Positions 1 to 7,759 of a stretch of 64,000 nt of DNA are shown here, piece after piece. The notes below the pieces were generated by a model. It saw nothing but the letters and a program-made list of their open reading frames with translations. It was not told the origin of the DNA and made no database searches. This stretch comes from JSC-12 sp033764965 (lineage in GTDB: Bacteria > Cyanobacteriota > Cyanobacteriia > Leptolyngbyales > Leptolyngbyaceae), in NCBI GenBank assembly GCA_033764965.1, contig JANRIN010000154.1, forward strand, positions 1 to 64,000, written 5' to 3'. How positions within the stretch are numbered: the first letter of the stretch is position 1; each line of letters starts with the position of its first letter. The position numbers were made by a program, and so were the translations under genes.

Positions 1-85
1 CCTAACGGTGAAGTTGTGCGGCGGCAGATAACATAGAACTCTCACGCATAACCTCTGTTCCGTCCGCACCAACGCAGTGTTAGGC
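1..85 (-). other. attC-like integron recombination site (left edge cut by the window)
   Basis: Read on the minus strand this has the four-box architecture of an integron attC. R'' is GCCTAAC (79-85), then 5 nt, then L'' GTTGGTGCGG (64-73), a 42-nt variable part, L' CCGCACAAC (13-21), 6 nt, then R' GTTAGG (1-6; its last base lies outside the window). L'' and L' pair perfectly apart from one extra G in L'', like the extrahelical base of known attC sites. It lies directly behind the stop of the methyltransferase gene, where a cassette attC belongs. Seen: boxes, spacing, bulge. Inference: function. No integrase is in the window. Confidence 0.75.
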
Positions 86-90
86 TGACC

Positions 91-2286
91 TTAACTTTCC
101 AATTTCCTCAAAAAATCTGCAAGAAGGGCTTTATTTTGAAAAGTTGCTCGAATTGTATCATTGTTGCTGTAGTCAATGATGACTTCAAATCGCTCAAACT
201 CACCACTTGGTTTAGCGATGTCAATTGTATCTAGCTGAGTGAGCGCATCATCAATATTCTCAAACTCGTATTTTGCGCCAAAGAGAGGAATAAGAATTAT
301 TTTTGCGATATAACGCTCAAGAGAATTTCTAAGCGTATTCATAAAACCATCTACTTCTTGCTTTGAAACTTGCATCAAAGCTTGTCGGAGCCTCTCTTTA
401 TCAGAACTAGTAAGACTGGCTAATTTTTTCGAGGCTACAGCATAAATTTCGTCAGGTGTTTCTTCATCAAATGCAACATCAAAATCAATTCCTTTAAATG
501 CTGCTACTACATCTTTATAGGGGATATAAATAATTGCAAATCCATTATTCTTCAGTTGATCCAAAGCTGGCTTTGTGAAATCCCCAGCCAGTACTGCACC
601 ATAAAATGGTGCTGATAACTGATGAAGTTCAATAATAGGTAATATAGCTCCTTGAATCTCTTGAGCCTTATTTTTCGAGTGCTTCGTATACCTGCGCCAT
701 GCAGACTCAATAAATGCAACAGGTCTACCGATCTGATCATCTGTACCGTCTATCTCAATCACAAAATCTAAATCATGTTTGTTGCCATATTTGTCTTCCC
801 AAGTTACTTTTTTGCCACTTCTTGCTGGACGTGGACGTTGCCAATCAAGATAATAGTTTTTGCTCTGTGCAAACTGTTGCAGTCGAGGCTTGAGAATGTC
901 GTCGAGGACAATATCCTCAAGAAGTTTGCCTAGATCCTGTCCAAACTTGTGTGATGGAGATTGTGCCATAGATTCACCTTCTATCCAGAGTCGTCCTTCC
1001 TGAAGTGGAACATTATGCTTCCTGTTTTTCCACTTGATGTTACGCTGTCTAATTTGTTCAAAAGACCAAACATCAAATCCTGCTGCAATAGCTAGTTTTC
1101 CAAACCACTGCTCAACTGGAACATACACCCCATAGGGAGCTGAATCTCCTACAACAAAGCAAACTTTACAACTAGACGTTGTGACTCGGCGAAGAGCATA
1201 GAAAACAGTTCCCAAATCGTTGAAGTAAGCGGCAATCATTGTGTGATACGCCTTATTTCCACCTTTAGTCCCCCGGATTCTTTCTAATTCTTGACAAACA
1301 AGAACTAGTTCATCTCGAATCGGATCAACAATCGGCGTACTGATCAAGGCATCTAAACTCAGTCGATCCTTTGACACATGTTGAGAACTTGAGCGGATTA
1401 GAAATTGACGAACTGTCTTGTGCAAATCTCCCCAAGAATCGACCTCACCCCAAAAAGTCATTTCAAGACGTGTAGCATCTGCATAGTCATAGTTATTTGC
1501 ATAAGGAGGTGATGTTATTACTAAGTCTATCAATTTATCAGGAATACTCTTTAAGCTTCTAGCATCTTCGTTTATGAATGTAGCTTTGCTCGATCTAGCA
1601 AGAGACTGTAGATAACACATATCTTCCTGCATTAAAGAAACCTGTTTTTCTAATGCATGAAATGGCTCATAAGCTTTAACCTTTCGCTTGTTAGGAAGGA
1701 CATATTGCCATTGTGCCGTTCCTACATAACTGGACATGCGTAAGATAGCGGAAATCGATAGAAAGATGAGAAACTGCAATTCCTCAGATAAAGATGAGGC
1801 TATTTCACAATAAGCTTGTCTAAGCCTAAAGAGATCGATCAACGTTTCACTTGTATAGCATTTTCCTAATAAAGCTGGAAGCTGTTCTGGAAGATTAGGC
1901 TGAAGGCTGATAGCAAAACGCTTAACTTCGGCAACTGCTTCTACAAATGTATGGATATTAGTTCCCCATGAAAGTTTACCTTTTGCAAGCTTATAAACGA
2001 AAGGATGCGCCTCAATACCAAAAGAATTTATACCAAGCTTGTCCGCAGCTAAACAGACAGTACCGGAGCCTGCGAAAGGATCAAGGATAGTTTGAGGTTC
2101 CAAATCTGTAATTACTTTTTCAACCCAAGCTGCTGAAAAGCCCGCAGAATAGCGAAACCACCTATGAATAGGCAATTTCATGTTGTCGGTGAAAGTACCT
2201 ACTCGCTCTTGAATAACTCGCGATTGAGCATCTTTATGCAATTCAGGTACTGAACCAAAAAGCTGAAGCTGCGAAGGCTTAGTCAT
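91..2286 (-). CDS. DNA methyltransferase fused to a PD-(D/E)XK-like nuclease domain
   Basis: Probable single-chain restriction-modification enzyme of 731 residues. Near residue 70 is DPFAGSGT, the AdoMet-binding motif I, preceded by a motif X-like IHRWFRYSAG. Near residue 259 is TSPPYANNYDYAD, the catalytic (S/T)PPY motif of amino-methyltransferases (N4-cytosine or N6-adenine). After residue 450 the protein changes character: DLDFVIEIDG followed by PVAFIESAWRRYTKHSKNKAQ has the D...ExxxR/K spacing of PD-(D/E)XK nucleases, so a cleavage domain is likely but not proven. The ORF could start at TTG 2289; ATG 2286 is preferred. The gene is AT-richer than its neighbours and sits between two attC-like sites, which suggests acquisition as a cassette. 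Solitary methylation without cleavage remains possible. Confidence 0.8.
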   Translation of the reverse strand: MTKPSQLQLFGSVPELHKDAQSRVIQERVGTFTDNMKLPIHRWFRYSAGFSAAWVEKVITDLEPQTILDPFAGSGTVCLAADKLGINSFGIEAHPFVYKLAKGKLSWGTNIHTFVEAVAEVKRFAISLQPNLPEQLPALLGKCYTSETLIDLFRLRQAYCEIASSLSEELQFLIFLSISAILRMSSYVGTAQWQYVLPNKRKVKAYEPFHALEKQVSLMQEDMCYLQSLARSSKATFINEDARSLKSIPDKLIDLVITSPPYANNYDYADATRLEMTFWGEVDSWGDLHKTVRQFLIRSSSQHVSKDRLSLDALISTPIVDPIRDELVLVCQELERIRGTKGGNKAYHTMIAAYFNDLGTVFYALRRVTTSSCKVCFVVGDSAPYGVYVPVEQWFGKLAIAAGFDVWSFEQIRQRNIKWKNRKHNVPLQEGRLWIEGESMAQSPSHKFGQDLGKLLEDIVLDDILKPRLQQFAQSKNYYLDWQRPRPARSGKKVTWEDKYGNKHDLDFVIEIDGTDDQIGRPVAFIESAWRRYTKHSKNKAQEIQGAILPIIELHQLSAPFYGAVLAGDFTKPALDQLKNNGFAIIYIPYKDVVAAFKGIDFDVAFDEETPDEIYAVASKKLASLTSSDKERLRQALMQVSKQEVDGFMNTLRNSLERYIAKIILIPLFGAKYEFENIDDALTQLDTIDIAKPSGEFERFEVIIDYSNNDTIRATFQNKALLADFLRKLES

Positions 2287-2407
2287 CAAGCTTTACGAGT
2301 CCCATACTCCTATAGCGAACTAGGACATCTTAACTCTAATTGCTTCGTTTCAGAACTTTGCCACCATCAGGAGGCTTCATCAGACACCCAACCGTAGCCA
2401 ACTGTCA

Positions 2408-2467
2408 GCCTAACTCTTATTTAGACAGACAAACACGTCCTAACAAGTCTTCTAAGGCTTATTAGGC
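2408..2467 (-). other. second attC-like site upstream of the methyltransferase gene
   Basis: On the minus strand: R'' GCCTAAT (2461-2467), 5 nt, L'' TTAGAAGAC, a 16-nt spacer, L' GTCTGTCTAA, 6 nt, R' GTTAGGC (2408-2414). The total of 60 bp is the classical attC length and the 5/6-nt spacers equal those of the site at 1-85. L'' and L' pair with one unpaired base. R'' ends AAT where AAC is usual, so this copy may be weakened. Its R' box, 119 nt upstream of the gene start, would be the cassette's entry boundary. Confidence 0.55.
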
Positions 2468-2479
2468 TAAAATCTATCT

Positions 2480-2548
2480 GCCTAAGATCCTAAATTTGAA
2501 AATAGACTGATTGCAATTTGCCTATTTCAACTAATAGAGGATTTAGGC
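2480..2548 (-). repeat. degenerate attC-like inverted repeat
   Basis: The outer arms GCCTAA(G)ATCC and GGATTTAGGC are complementary with one bulge, and the inner arms TTGAAAATAG and CTATTTCAA pair with one bulge. The shape resembles an attC, but the conserved AAC/GTT core triplets are absent from both outer boxes, so it should not recombine. It may be a decayed cassette end or an unrelated palindrome. Confidence 0.3.
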
Positions 2549-3048
2549 TGATATTTTTCCGCATATTAACTTTCTCCTCAAGAATTAGGTAGACAATTTC
2601 AGTAAATCCTTAGATAAGGAAAACCAATATTAAACAGTAATTTCTTATGCTGAGATGGTTGAGTGTACTGAAGGATTCGCATTCCTGACCAAGCCCCATT
2701 GCAACGAGAAACACTGGCTTGGCAGCAGCGCAGAAATACCCAATTGCGAACGATTTTCTGGCATAAAACTGAGATCCTTCGCAGCACTACGTTCCCTCAG
2801 GATGACCCCCAATTTGCAAAAGTGGGATGCACTCTAAAGAAACTTGCTTGGAATAGTCCGCCGTTTACTCGCGGGTACTCACGAGCAAGCTGATACGAGC
2901 AAACCGTCATGCTAATGCAACAATTCGTTCACATCTAGAATGACCTAATCACTATCACGGCTAACATTTCAAATCCTCCAATCCACGCATGTGGATTTTC
3001 CCTTATTAGCTCGCAACTCCATTCGCGAGATTTCCTCACAAGAATCCT
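2549..3048. other. gene-free stretch of 500 bases
   Basis: No gene is supported here. Around 2640-2880 there are fragments resembling common degenerate cyanobacterial intergenic repeats (for example the stretch near 2770-2800 ending in CTCAGGATGACC). Short open frames on both strands have no family resemblance or convincing ribosome site. Confidence 0.5.
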
Positions 3049-3450
3049 ATGCATCAGTCTCTCACTCGCTATCGACTGGCACTCCTGATTAGCATTCTCA
3101 TCATCGTGCCCGCAGGCTACTTGATTCGCTTTGCTGGGAATGAGTGGTGGCACGATTTTCTGGGCAGTGTAACGTATGAAATCTTTTGGGTGTTGCTGGT
3201 GGCACTCTTTTTACCCAGGGTTGCGCTGTGGAAAGTAGCGATCGCCGTCCTCCTCACAACCTGCCTGATCGAGTTTTTGCAACTCTGGCAAAATCCAGCT
3301 TATCTAGCGCTCAAAGCCACATTCATCGGGCGCTTGGTTCTGGGTAACACCTTTTTGTGGGCAGACTTTCCCTCCTATTTTGTCGGCACCTTTGTGGGTT
3401 GGCTCTGGGCACGATCGCTCCAGCAGCGATTCATGAAAGCGAACCACTGA
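3049..3450 (+). CDS. DUF2809 family membrane protein
   Basis: Small integral membrane protein of 133 residues of unknown function. It has four hydrophobic segments (about residues 10-30, 42-62, 63-85 and 105-125). The spacing of GNEWWHDFLGSVTYEIFW, IEFLQLWQ and TFLWADFPSYFVGTFVGW matches DUF2809 proteins, and the length is normal for the family. It stands alone, with the GST gene 151 bases downstream on the same strand. No catalytic residue is recognised. The family assignment is confident; no biochemical role should be inferred. Confidence 0.75.
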   Translation: MHQSLTRYRLALLISILIIVPAGYLIRFAGNEWWHDFLGSVTYEIFWVLLVALFLPRVALWKVAIAVLLTTCLIEFLQLWQNPAYLALKATFIGRLVLGNTFLWADFPSYFVGTFVGWLWARSLQQRFMKANH

Positions 3451-3601
3451 AAGGGAACAATTCTTAAACCTTCATAGCAATCAAATCTCTCCCAGGTCGG
3501 AGAACGGACCATCTGGGCAGTGCGACAATCGAGGATGTTCGGGATACCGCGTGATTGATTGCGATCGCGCTACACTCCGAATGTTCTTCTGCCTCACCGC
3601 T

Positions 3602-4207
3602 ATGATTGACCTGTATACGTTTACCACACCCAATGGGCGCAAAGCTTCCATCATGTTGGAAGAGGTTGCACTGCCTTATAACGTCCATGTTATTGACATT
3701 ACAAAAGGCGATCAGTTCAAACCAGAGTTTGTTGCTATCAATCCCAACAGCAAAATTCCCGCCATTGTTGATCAGGATGCAGGCATCACGGTGTTTGAGT
3801 CGGGCGCAATTTTGATCTATTTGGCAGAAAAAACCGGAAAGTTGCTCCCCCCAGACACGGCGAAACGGTTTCAGGTGCTGGAATGGTTGATGTTGCAAAT
3901 GGGCAGTGTGGGTCCTATGTTTGGGCAATTGAACCACTTCAAGCGATTTGCTCCCGAAAAAATTCCCTACGCGATCGAGCGCTACGAAAAAGAAACTCTG
4001 CGCCTCTATAGCGTCCTGGACAAGCAACTGGAAGCGAACGAATATTTGTGTGGAGAGTATTCGATCGCTGATATTGCCACTTTTCCCTGGGTCGCCGCCT
4101 ATCCATTCCAGGGCTTGACATTGGACAACCACCCTAATCTCAAACGTTGGTACGAAACCCTCAGCGATCGTCCAGCCGTTGCCACAGGGATGAAAATTCC
4201 GGGATAA
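3602..4207 (+). CDS. Glutathione S-transferase, YfcG-like disulfide oxidoreductase
   Basis: Cytosolic glutathione-dependent enzyme of 201 residues. The N-terminal thioredoxin-fold domain starts MIDLYTFTTPNGRK; Thr9 and Asn11 occupy the places of the glutathione-contacting residues of E. coli YfcG. NPNSKIPAIVD supplies the cis-Pro loop and FESGAIL the glutamate/serine pair that binds the gamma-glutamyl group. The C-terminal helical domain holds YSIADIATFPWV, the family N-capping motif. The frame is open from 3551, but residue 18 of that frame is the family's usual first Met, so 3602 is chosen. The likely reaction is GSH-dependent disulfide reduction rather than xenobiotic conjugation, judged from the subfamily. 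Confidence 0.85.
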   Translation: MIDLYTFTTPNGRKASIMLEEVALPYNVHVIDITKGDQFKPEFVAINPNSKIPAIVDQDAGITVFESGAILIYLAEKTGKLLPPDTAKRFQVLEWLMLQMGSVGPMFGQLNHFKRFAPEKIPYAIERYEKETLRLYSVLDKQLEANEYLCGEYSIADIATFPWVAAYPFQGLTLDNHPNLKRWYETLSDRPAVATGMKIPG

Positions 4208-4306
4208 CAGGGAGATTTTTTACAACCTTAAAATTTTTGAGTATTTTGCTACAGATGAAGTGTTCCACGGAAAAATGTCATTAATCCAGCCTCACAGGAG
4301 ATTGCT

Positions 4307-4957
4307 ATGAACCTAACTCGTTGGCGTAAAGTTTTAGCTCCGTTGTTCCTTTGTTTAGTCCTTTTCGTGACTGCCTGCGCTCCCCAAACCTCCCGTTATG
4401 ACCAGGTGCAACGCGAAACAACTCAGCGGGGAGCAACTCCTGCCGTTGCCAAGCAAGCCGAGCAAGGCTCAACGTTTAACAAAATTTTCCCTAAGTCGGT
4501 GAAGGGCTACAAGGGCTATGAAGTTGTCCCCACCCAAGAGAAGAAAGGGTTTGCCGAATACAAAGTGAAGGATCAGGCTGGCAAGACTGTAGCGATGCTG
4601 TCCATTAGTGACACGACCAGCGTTCCGACTGCGGCGGCTAAATATCAAGATGCAACTGAAACGATCGCCAGCTACCCCACAGTAGAGCAAGGGACGACCA
4701 CTACAGGTATCCTCGTCAACGGCTATCAAGTGAAAGTGTTGTCTCGTGATGCGGCTTTTACTAGAGACGATCGAGTTGCCTGGTTGCAAAAGTTTGACTT
4801 GAAAGAATTAGCAAAATTGAAGCCAGCCCTCGCTCCCACGGCAACCGCCAAGCCTGCTGCTCCCAACCTGCAACCCGCAACTCCTGGCGGCTATTACAAC
4901 AACCGCGCCCCCCAGCCCAGCGGCATTCCATCGCTCACTCCTCAACCCGCAGGCTAA
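4307..4957 (+). CDS. Lipoprotein of unknown function, paralogue 1
   Basis: Exported lipoprotein of 216 residues. A basic start (NLTRWRKV), hydrophobic core and lipobox VTAC (Cys near residue 24) form a signal-peptidase II signal. The mature part starts APQTSRYDQVQRETTQRG and shares an order of motifs with the next gene: SRYDQVQ, a Phe-Asn-(K/R)-x-FPKS element, QEKKGFAEYKV, an AAxKxQ element and WLQKFDL. A proline/alanine-rich tail (after about residue 168) is not present in the paralogue. RBS AGGAG lies 8 nt before the ATG. It is followed 54 nt later by the paralogue and then by a conserved hypothetical, probably one operon. Function unknown. Confidence 0.8.
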   Translation: MNLTRWRKVLAPLFLCLVLFVTACAPQTSRYDQVQRETTQRGATPAVAKQAEQGSTFNKIFPKSVKGYKGYEVVPTQEKKGFAEYKVKDQAGKTVAMLSISDTTSVPTAAAKYQDATETIASYPTVEQGTTTTGILVNGYQVKVLSRDAAFTRDDRVAWLQKFDLKELAKLKPALAPTATAKPAAPNLQPATPGGYYNNRAPQPSGIPSLTPQPAG

Positions 4958-5011
4958 GCGCGATCGTGCCTCCCCCTGCTTGAATTGATCCATTTTTGTT
5001 AACCCACCCTC

Positions 5012-5521
5012 ATGGCTATTTCTCGTTCCAGCAAAATTTTCGGTTCCCTGCTACTTAGCGTTTCCCTGCTAACGGTTGCTTGCGCCCCGGAAGCGCCCTC
5101 CCGCTATGACCAGGTACAGAAGGAAACCTCCCAAAAAGGGAGTACAGCCGTTGCCAAAGAAGCCGTCAACGGTAGCAAGTTCAACCGTTACTTTCCCAAA
5201 TCTCAGGCGGGTTTCTCTGTGGTGCCAGCCCAGGAAAAGCGAGGATTTGCTGAACACAAGGTGAACCAAGGCGGCAAAAATGTGGCAGTACTGTCCGTAA
5301 ACGACACGGTCAGCAATCCTGCCGCCGCAACCAAGTTTCAGCAGAGTCGCACTCGCATCGGGGGCTTTCCTGCGGTGGAGCAAGGGCAAACGGGAACGGC
5401 TGTGCTGGTGGGCGATCGCTTCCAGGTCAAAGCTCAATCCCGCGACCCTTCTTTTACCCAGCAAGATCGAGCTGCCTGGATTCAAAAATTTGACTTAAAC
5501 GGTCTTTCAAACCTGCAATAA
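5012..5521 (+). CDS. Lipoprotein of unknown function, paralogue 2
   Basis: Tandem copy of the preceding gene, 169 residues. The lipobox is LTVACA (Cys near residue 24) and the mature protein starts APEAPSRYDQVQKETSQKG. The central motifs FNRYFPKS, QEKRGFAEHKV, AATKFQ and WIQKFDLNGL align in order with the first copy; the Pro-rich tail is missing. The stop codon TAA is part of the ribosome site (TAAGGAG) of the next gene, which indicates co-transcription and probable translational coupling. The pair most likely arose by tandem duplication followed by loss or gain of the tail. Confidence 0.8.
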   Translation: MAISRSSKIFGSLLLSVSLLTVACAPEAPSRYDQVQKETSQKGSTAVAKEAVNGSKFNRYFPKSQAGFSVVPAQEKRGFAEHKVNQGGKNVAVLSVNDTVSNPAAATKFQQSRTRIGGFPAVEQGQTGTAVLVGDRFQVKAQSRDPSFTQQDRAAWIQKFDLNGLSNLQ

Positions 5522-5531
5522 GGAGTTTTTT

Positions 5532-6416
5532 GTGAGTAAACCAATTTTCAAAGAAGTGGATGATCTACCCAATGGTGGTCTCACCGTCACAGCGCTCAAA
5601 TCCCTTGACTTCCTGATTCCTGGACAATGGCAAAACCTCACCGGATTCGACAACACCATCCGCGCTGTCACAGGCGAAACCGATGAAGCCTTAATCCAGC
5701 AAATTGGCGAACGAGCAGTGGCGCTCTACAATGACAAATCTCAAGGCTACCAGCGGGCGCTGTGGCTGTACGATACCGTCGAAACTGGATCCGGTTTGCT
5801 GGGTGCGGCTGCTCTTGCCAACCGCATTGGACAAGATAGCTTCTTAGGCTTCTTGAAAAACATCACCCCCAAACCCGAAAAGGCTCAGAGCATTGATTTG
5901 TGCGTCAAGCTGGTGACAGAACTCGTCGCTTTCTGCCAGATCAATGGCATTCCTGGCGACAGTATTGGCGATTTTCTCGCAGCGTTGGGAGATTACAGTG
6001 GGGAATCACTGATGCGGATGGCTGCGTTAGTTAGCTTTGATGGCGTGATTCCACTGGGACCAGAATTCGCTGAAAAAGCGCTGGGAATTTTTGACCAAAC
6101 CCCTCCCAAAGAGCTAGAAGGCAACCAGACTTACAAGAGCGTGCAAGAACTGATTCCTGGTGGTGGTTCTTCCGAGAAAAAAGGCTTTATCACCAAAAGT
6201 TTTGATTCCACCAAGGGCTGGATGAAGAGCTTTGTGGCAGACAAAGGCGTAACTCAGCAGGGCTTGCTCAGCCGGATTCGCGGCTTCATCGAATTCACAG
6301 ACGACAAAGCCGATTACGTCGGAGCGCTGCTAGACATGAACGTGAAATACTACCGCCATACCGGTTTGCAAACATTGGCTCGTCGCCTGGTTGAACGGGC
6401 AGTTGCAGAGATCTAA
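5532..6416 (+). CDS. Conserved cyanobacterial hypothetical protein
   Basis: Soluble protein of 294 residues with no signal peptide and no recognised catalytic motif. It appears alpha-helical, with a glycine-rich turn (LIPGGGSSEKKGF) about two-thirds along. The start is GTG, chosen because AGGAG lies 6 nt upstream and overlaps the previous stop. The two lipoproteins upstream and this gene form a three-gene unit closed by a strong hairpin. I do not recognise the function. Its lack of an export signal, unlike its two partners, implies a cytoplasmic role. Confidence 0.7.
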   Translation: MSKPIFKEVDDLPNGGLTVTALKSLDFLIPGQWQNLTGFDNTIRAVTGETDEALIQQIGERAVALYNDKSQGYQRALWLYDTVETGSGLLGAAALANRIGQDSFLGFLKNITPKPEKAQSIDLCVKLVTELVAFCQINGIPGDSIGDFLAALGDYSGESLMRMAALVSFDGVIPLGPEFAEKALGIFDQTPPKELEGNQTYKSVQELIPGGGSSEKKGFITKSFDSTKGWMKSFVADKGVTQQGLLSRIRGFIEFTDDKADYVGALLDMNVKYYRHTGLQTLARRLVERAVAEI

Positions 6417-6420
6417 CCAT

Positions 6421-6454
6421 AGGCTGCGGAGTTTCGGAAAAAACTCCGCAGCCT
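6421..6454. terminator. Bidirectional hairpin terminator between convergent genes
   Basis: Perfect 14-bp inverted repeat, AGGCTGCGGAGTTT (6421-6434) and AAACTCCGCAGCCT (6441-6454), with a 6-nt loop. It sits 5 nt after the stop of the plus-strand gene and overlaps the first two bases of the minus-strand GNAT stop codon, so one hairpin can serve both transcripts. It lacks a long T-run. Confidence 0.75.
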
Positions 6455-6911
6455 AAACCGATCGCTTGATCAGATGAAGATTTTTGTAAGGATGGAAGCC
6501 GAGTTTTTGATAAAGTGCTCTGGCACGATCGTTGTCCGGTGTGGTTTCCAGCATAAATGCCACTGCCTGGGAACCGTAAGCTTGTTCCAACCAAGCAAAA
6601 AATTGTGTGGCGATTCCCTGCCCTCGATTAGCTAAGGCAACAAACAACTCATCAATAAAGATCACATTTCCGCCTAACTCATTACTCCAATAGAAAACTA
6701 ATAGGGAATAACCAATGACCGCATTGGCAAGCTCAAAGGCAATGAGCTGGACTTTTTCTGGATGTTGAATCGTTTCTCGCAAAGTGCGAGCAATATTCTC
6801 CTGAGTCACTGAGTTAGGACTGGGATCTTCTCGATACAGGTCTAAGATGAATAACGCGATCGCTTCCCAGTCGGCTTCAGTTGCGTGTCGAAAAAGTACC
6901 TTCACACTCAT
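6453..6911 (-). CDS. GNAT family N-acetyltransferase
   Basis: Cytosolic acyl-CoA-dependent acetyltransferase of 152 residues, substrate unknown. The N-terminal part (VLFRHATEADWEAIALFILDLY) and IDELFVALANRGQGIATQFFAWLE carry the family fold; NRGQGIA is the pyrophosphate-binding motif A (Q/R-x-x-G-x-G/A). LETTPDNDRARALYQKLGFHPY is the usual motif B. It lies 3 bases downstream of the GIY-YIG gene on the same strand, so the two are likely co-transcribed. Length is normal for the family. Confidence 0.85.
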   Translation of the reverse strand: MSVKVLFRHATEADWEAIALFILDLYREDPSPNSVTQENIARTLRETIQHPEKVQLIAFELANAVIGYSLLVFYWSNELGGNVIFIDELFVALANRGQGIATQFFAWLEQAYGSQAVAFMLETTPDNDRARALYQKLGFHPYKNLHLIKRSV

Positions 6912-6914
6912 GCT

Positions 6915-7496
6915 CTACTTTCCACCCACGAAGGGCGTTCCCCAAAATGTCCAGTTTTGTTTGTTGAAGGGCGATCGCCACTTATAAATCAACGCTGATT
7001 CGAGTTGCTGACGGGCGTGAGTTTCGGTGGGTGCCCAGTTGAGAAAAGCAATTCCCACCGCGATCGACGCGCCACACTCACGATGAGCCGAAATGTAGTT
7101 CTCAATATAACGTTTGCAATCGTGTTCGCCTTTCCAGCGTTGATTAGCTTTCACCGTTTCACCCACGTACAGCACAATCGGTAACTCATAATCGATCACA
7201 AAGTAATAAGCAGGCGCACCCGTATCCTCAAACTTCCAACGCCAAAAATCAGTATTCTGCTGCGGCAGGGTAAACGGCGCGATCGTTTCTGCAATCTCTG
7301 CGGCGGCAGGGGTTGAGTCAAACAAACTCCTTTGCTCAGGAGCCGCTTCTACTTGCACAGCTTGTTGAAATTGAAACACCCGTTTTTTCCAGGCTTGCAA
7401 CGCATTTCCACTCATAGCGATCGGCTCCACCCGTTGCCCGTATGCCGCGCTCCGCATCTCCTTCACCGAAAACAACGATTTCTGCTCTCCGCTCAC
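6915..7496 (-). CDS. GIY-YIG nuclease-fold protein
   Basis: 193-residue protein with a C-terminal GIY-YIG-like domain. The first half is low in conservation. From about residue 95, YYFVIDYELPIVLYVGETVKANQRWKGEH gives the two beta strands (here YYF...LYVGET in place of GIY...YIG) and RW for the conserved Arg; LESALIYKWRSPFNKQNW gives the catalytic Glu and the terminal Asn region. The domain is found in nucleases of repair, introns and restriction; which applies is not visible. GTG at 7496 is chosen since GGAGG lies 9 nt upstream; a TTG at 7502 is possible. Confidence 0.65.
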   Translation of the reverse strand: MSGEQKSLFSVKEMRSAAYGQRVEPIAMSGNALQAWKKRVFQFQQAVQVEAAPEQRSLFDSTPAAAEIAETIAPFTLPQQNTDFWRWKFEDTGAPAYYFVIDYELPIVLYVGETVKANQRWKGEHDCKRYIENYISAHRECGASIAVGIAFLNWAPTETHARQQLESALIYKWRSPFNKQNWTFWGTPFVGGK

Positions 7497-7759
7497 GGGC
7501 AAAATCCTCCCACACTTTCTTGCTCCACCTTAGCGTTTGCCACTAAAATTTTCTACTAGATGTAGCGTAGATTTACGATGTTACTCCCTCTGCAATCCTG
7601 TATCTAGAGTGATCTAGGGTTGTATTGTTCCTTGCAATAACTGGGGACTTGAAAGTGTCATTGGTCATCGGTCATTGGTCACTTGCAAAGGTCGAGTGAC
7701 TAATGACCAATGACTGATGTTTATCTGTAAATTATGCTTGACACAGGGGATCAAACCCT
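7497..7759. repeat. Intergenic region with TCATTGG-type 7-mer repeats
   Basis: Around 7655-7725 there are several imperfect copies of a TCATTGG(T) heptamer, first in one direction and then inverted (TGACCAATGA), so the stretch can fold into a long imperfect hairpin. The same heptamer recurs at 8550-8580, 10536-10567, 14070-14108 and 14910-14950. This matches the class of short tandemly repeated sequences known from cyanobacteria. Confidence 0.6.

Noticed and set aside
2655..2893. Short plus-strand ORFs between the cassette and DUF2809
   Set aside because: No ribosome site, no family resemblance; translation follows degenerate repeat sequence.
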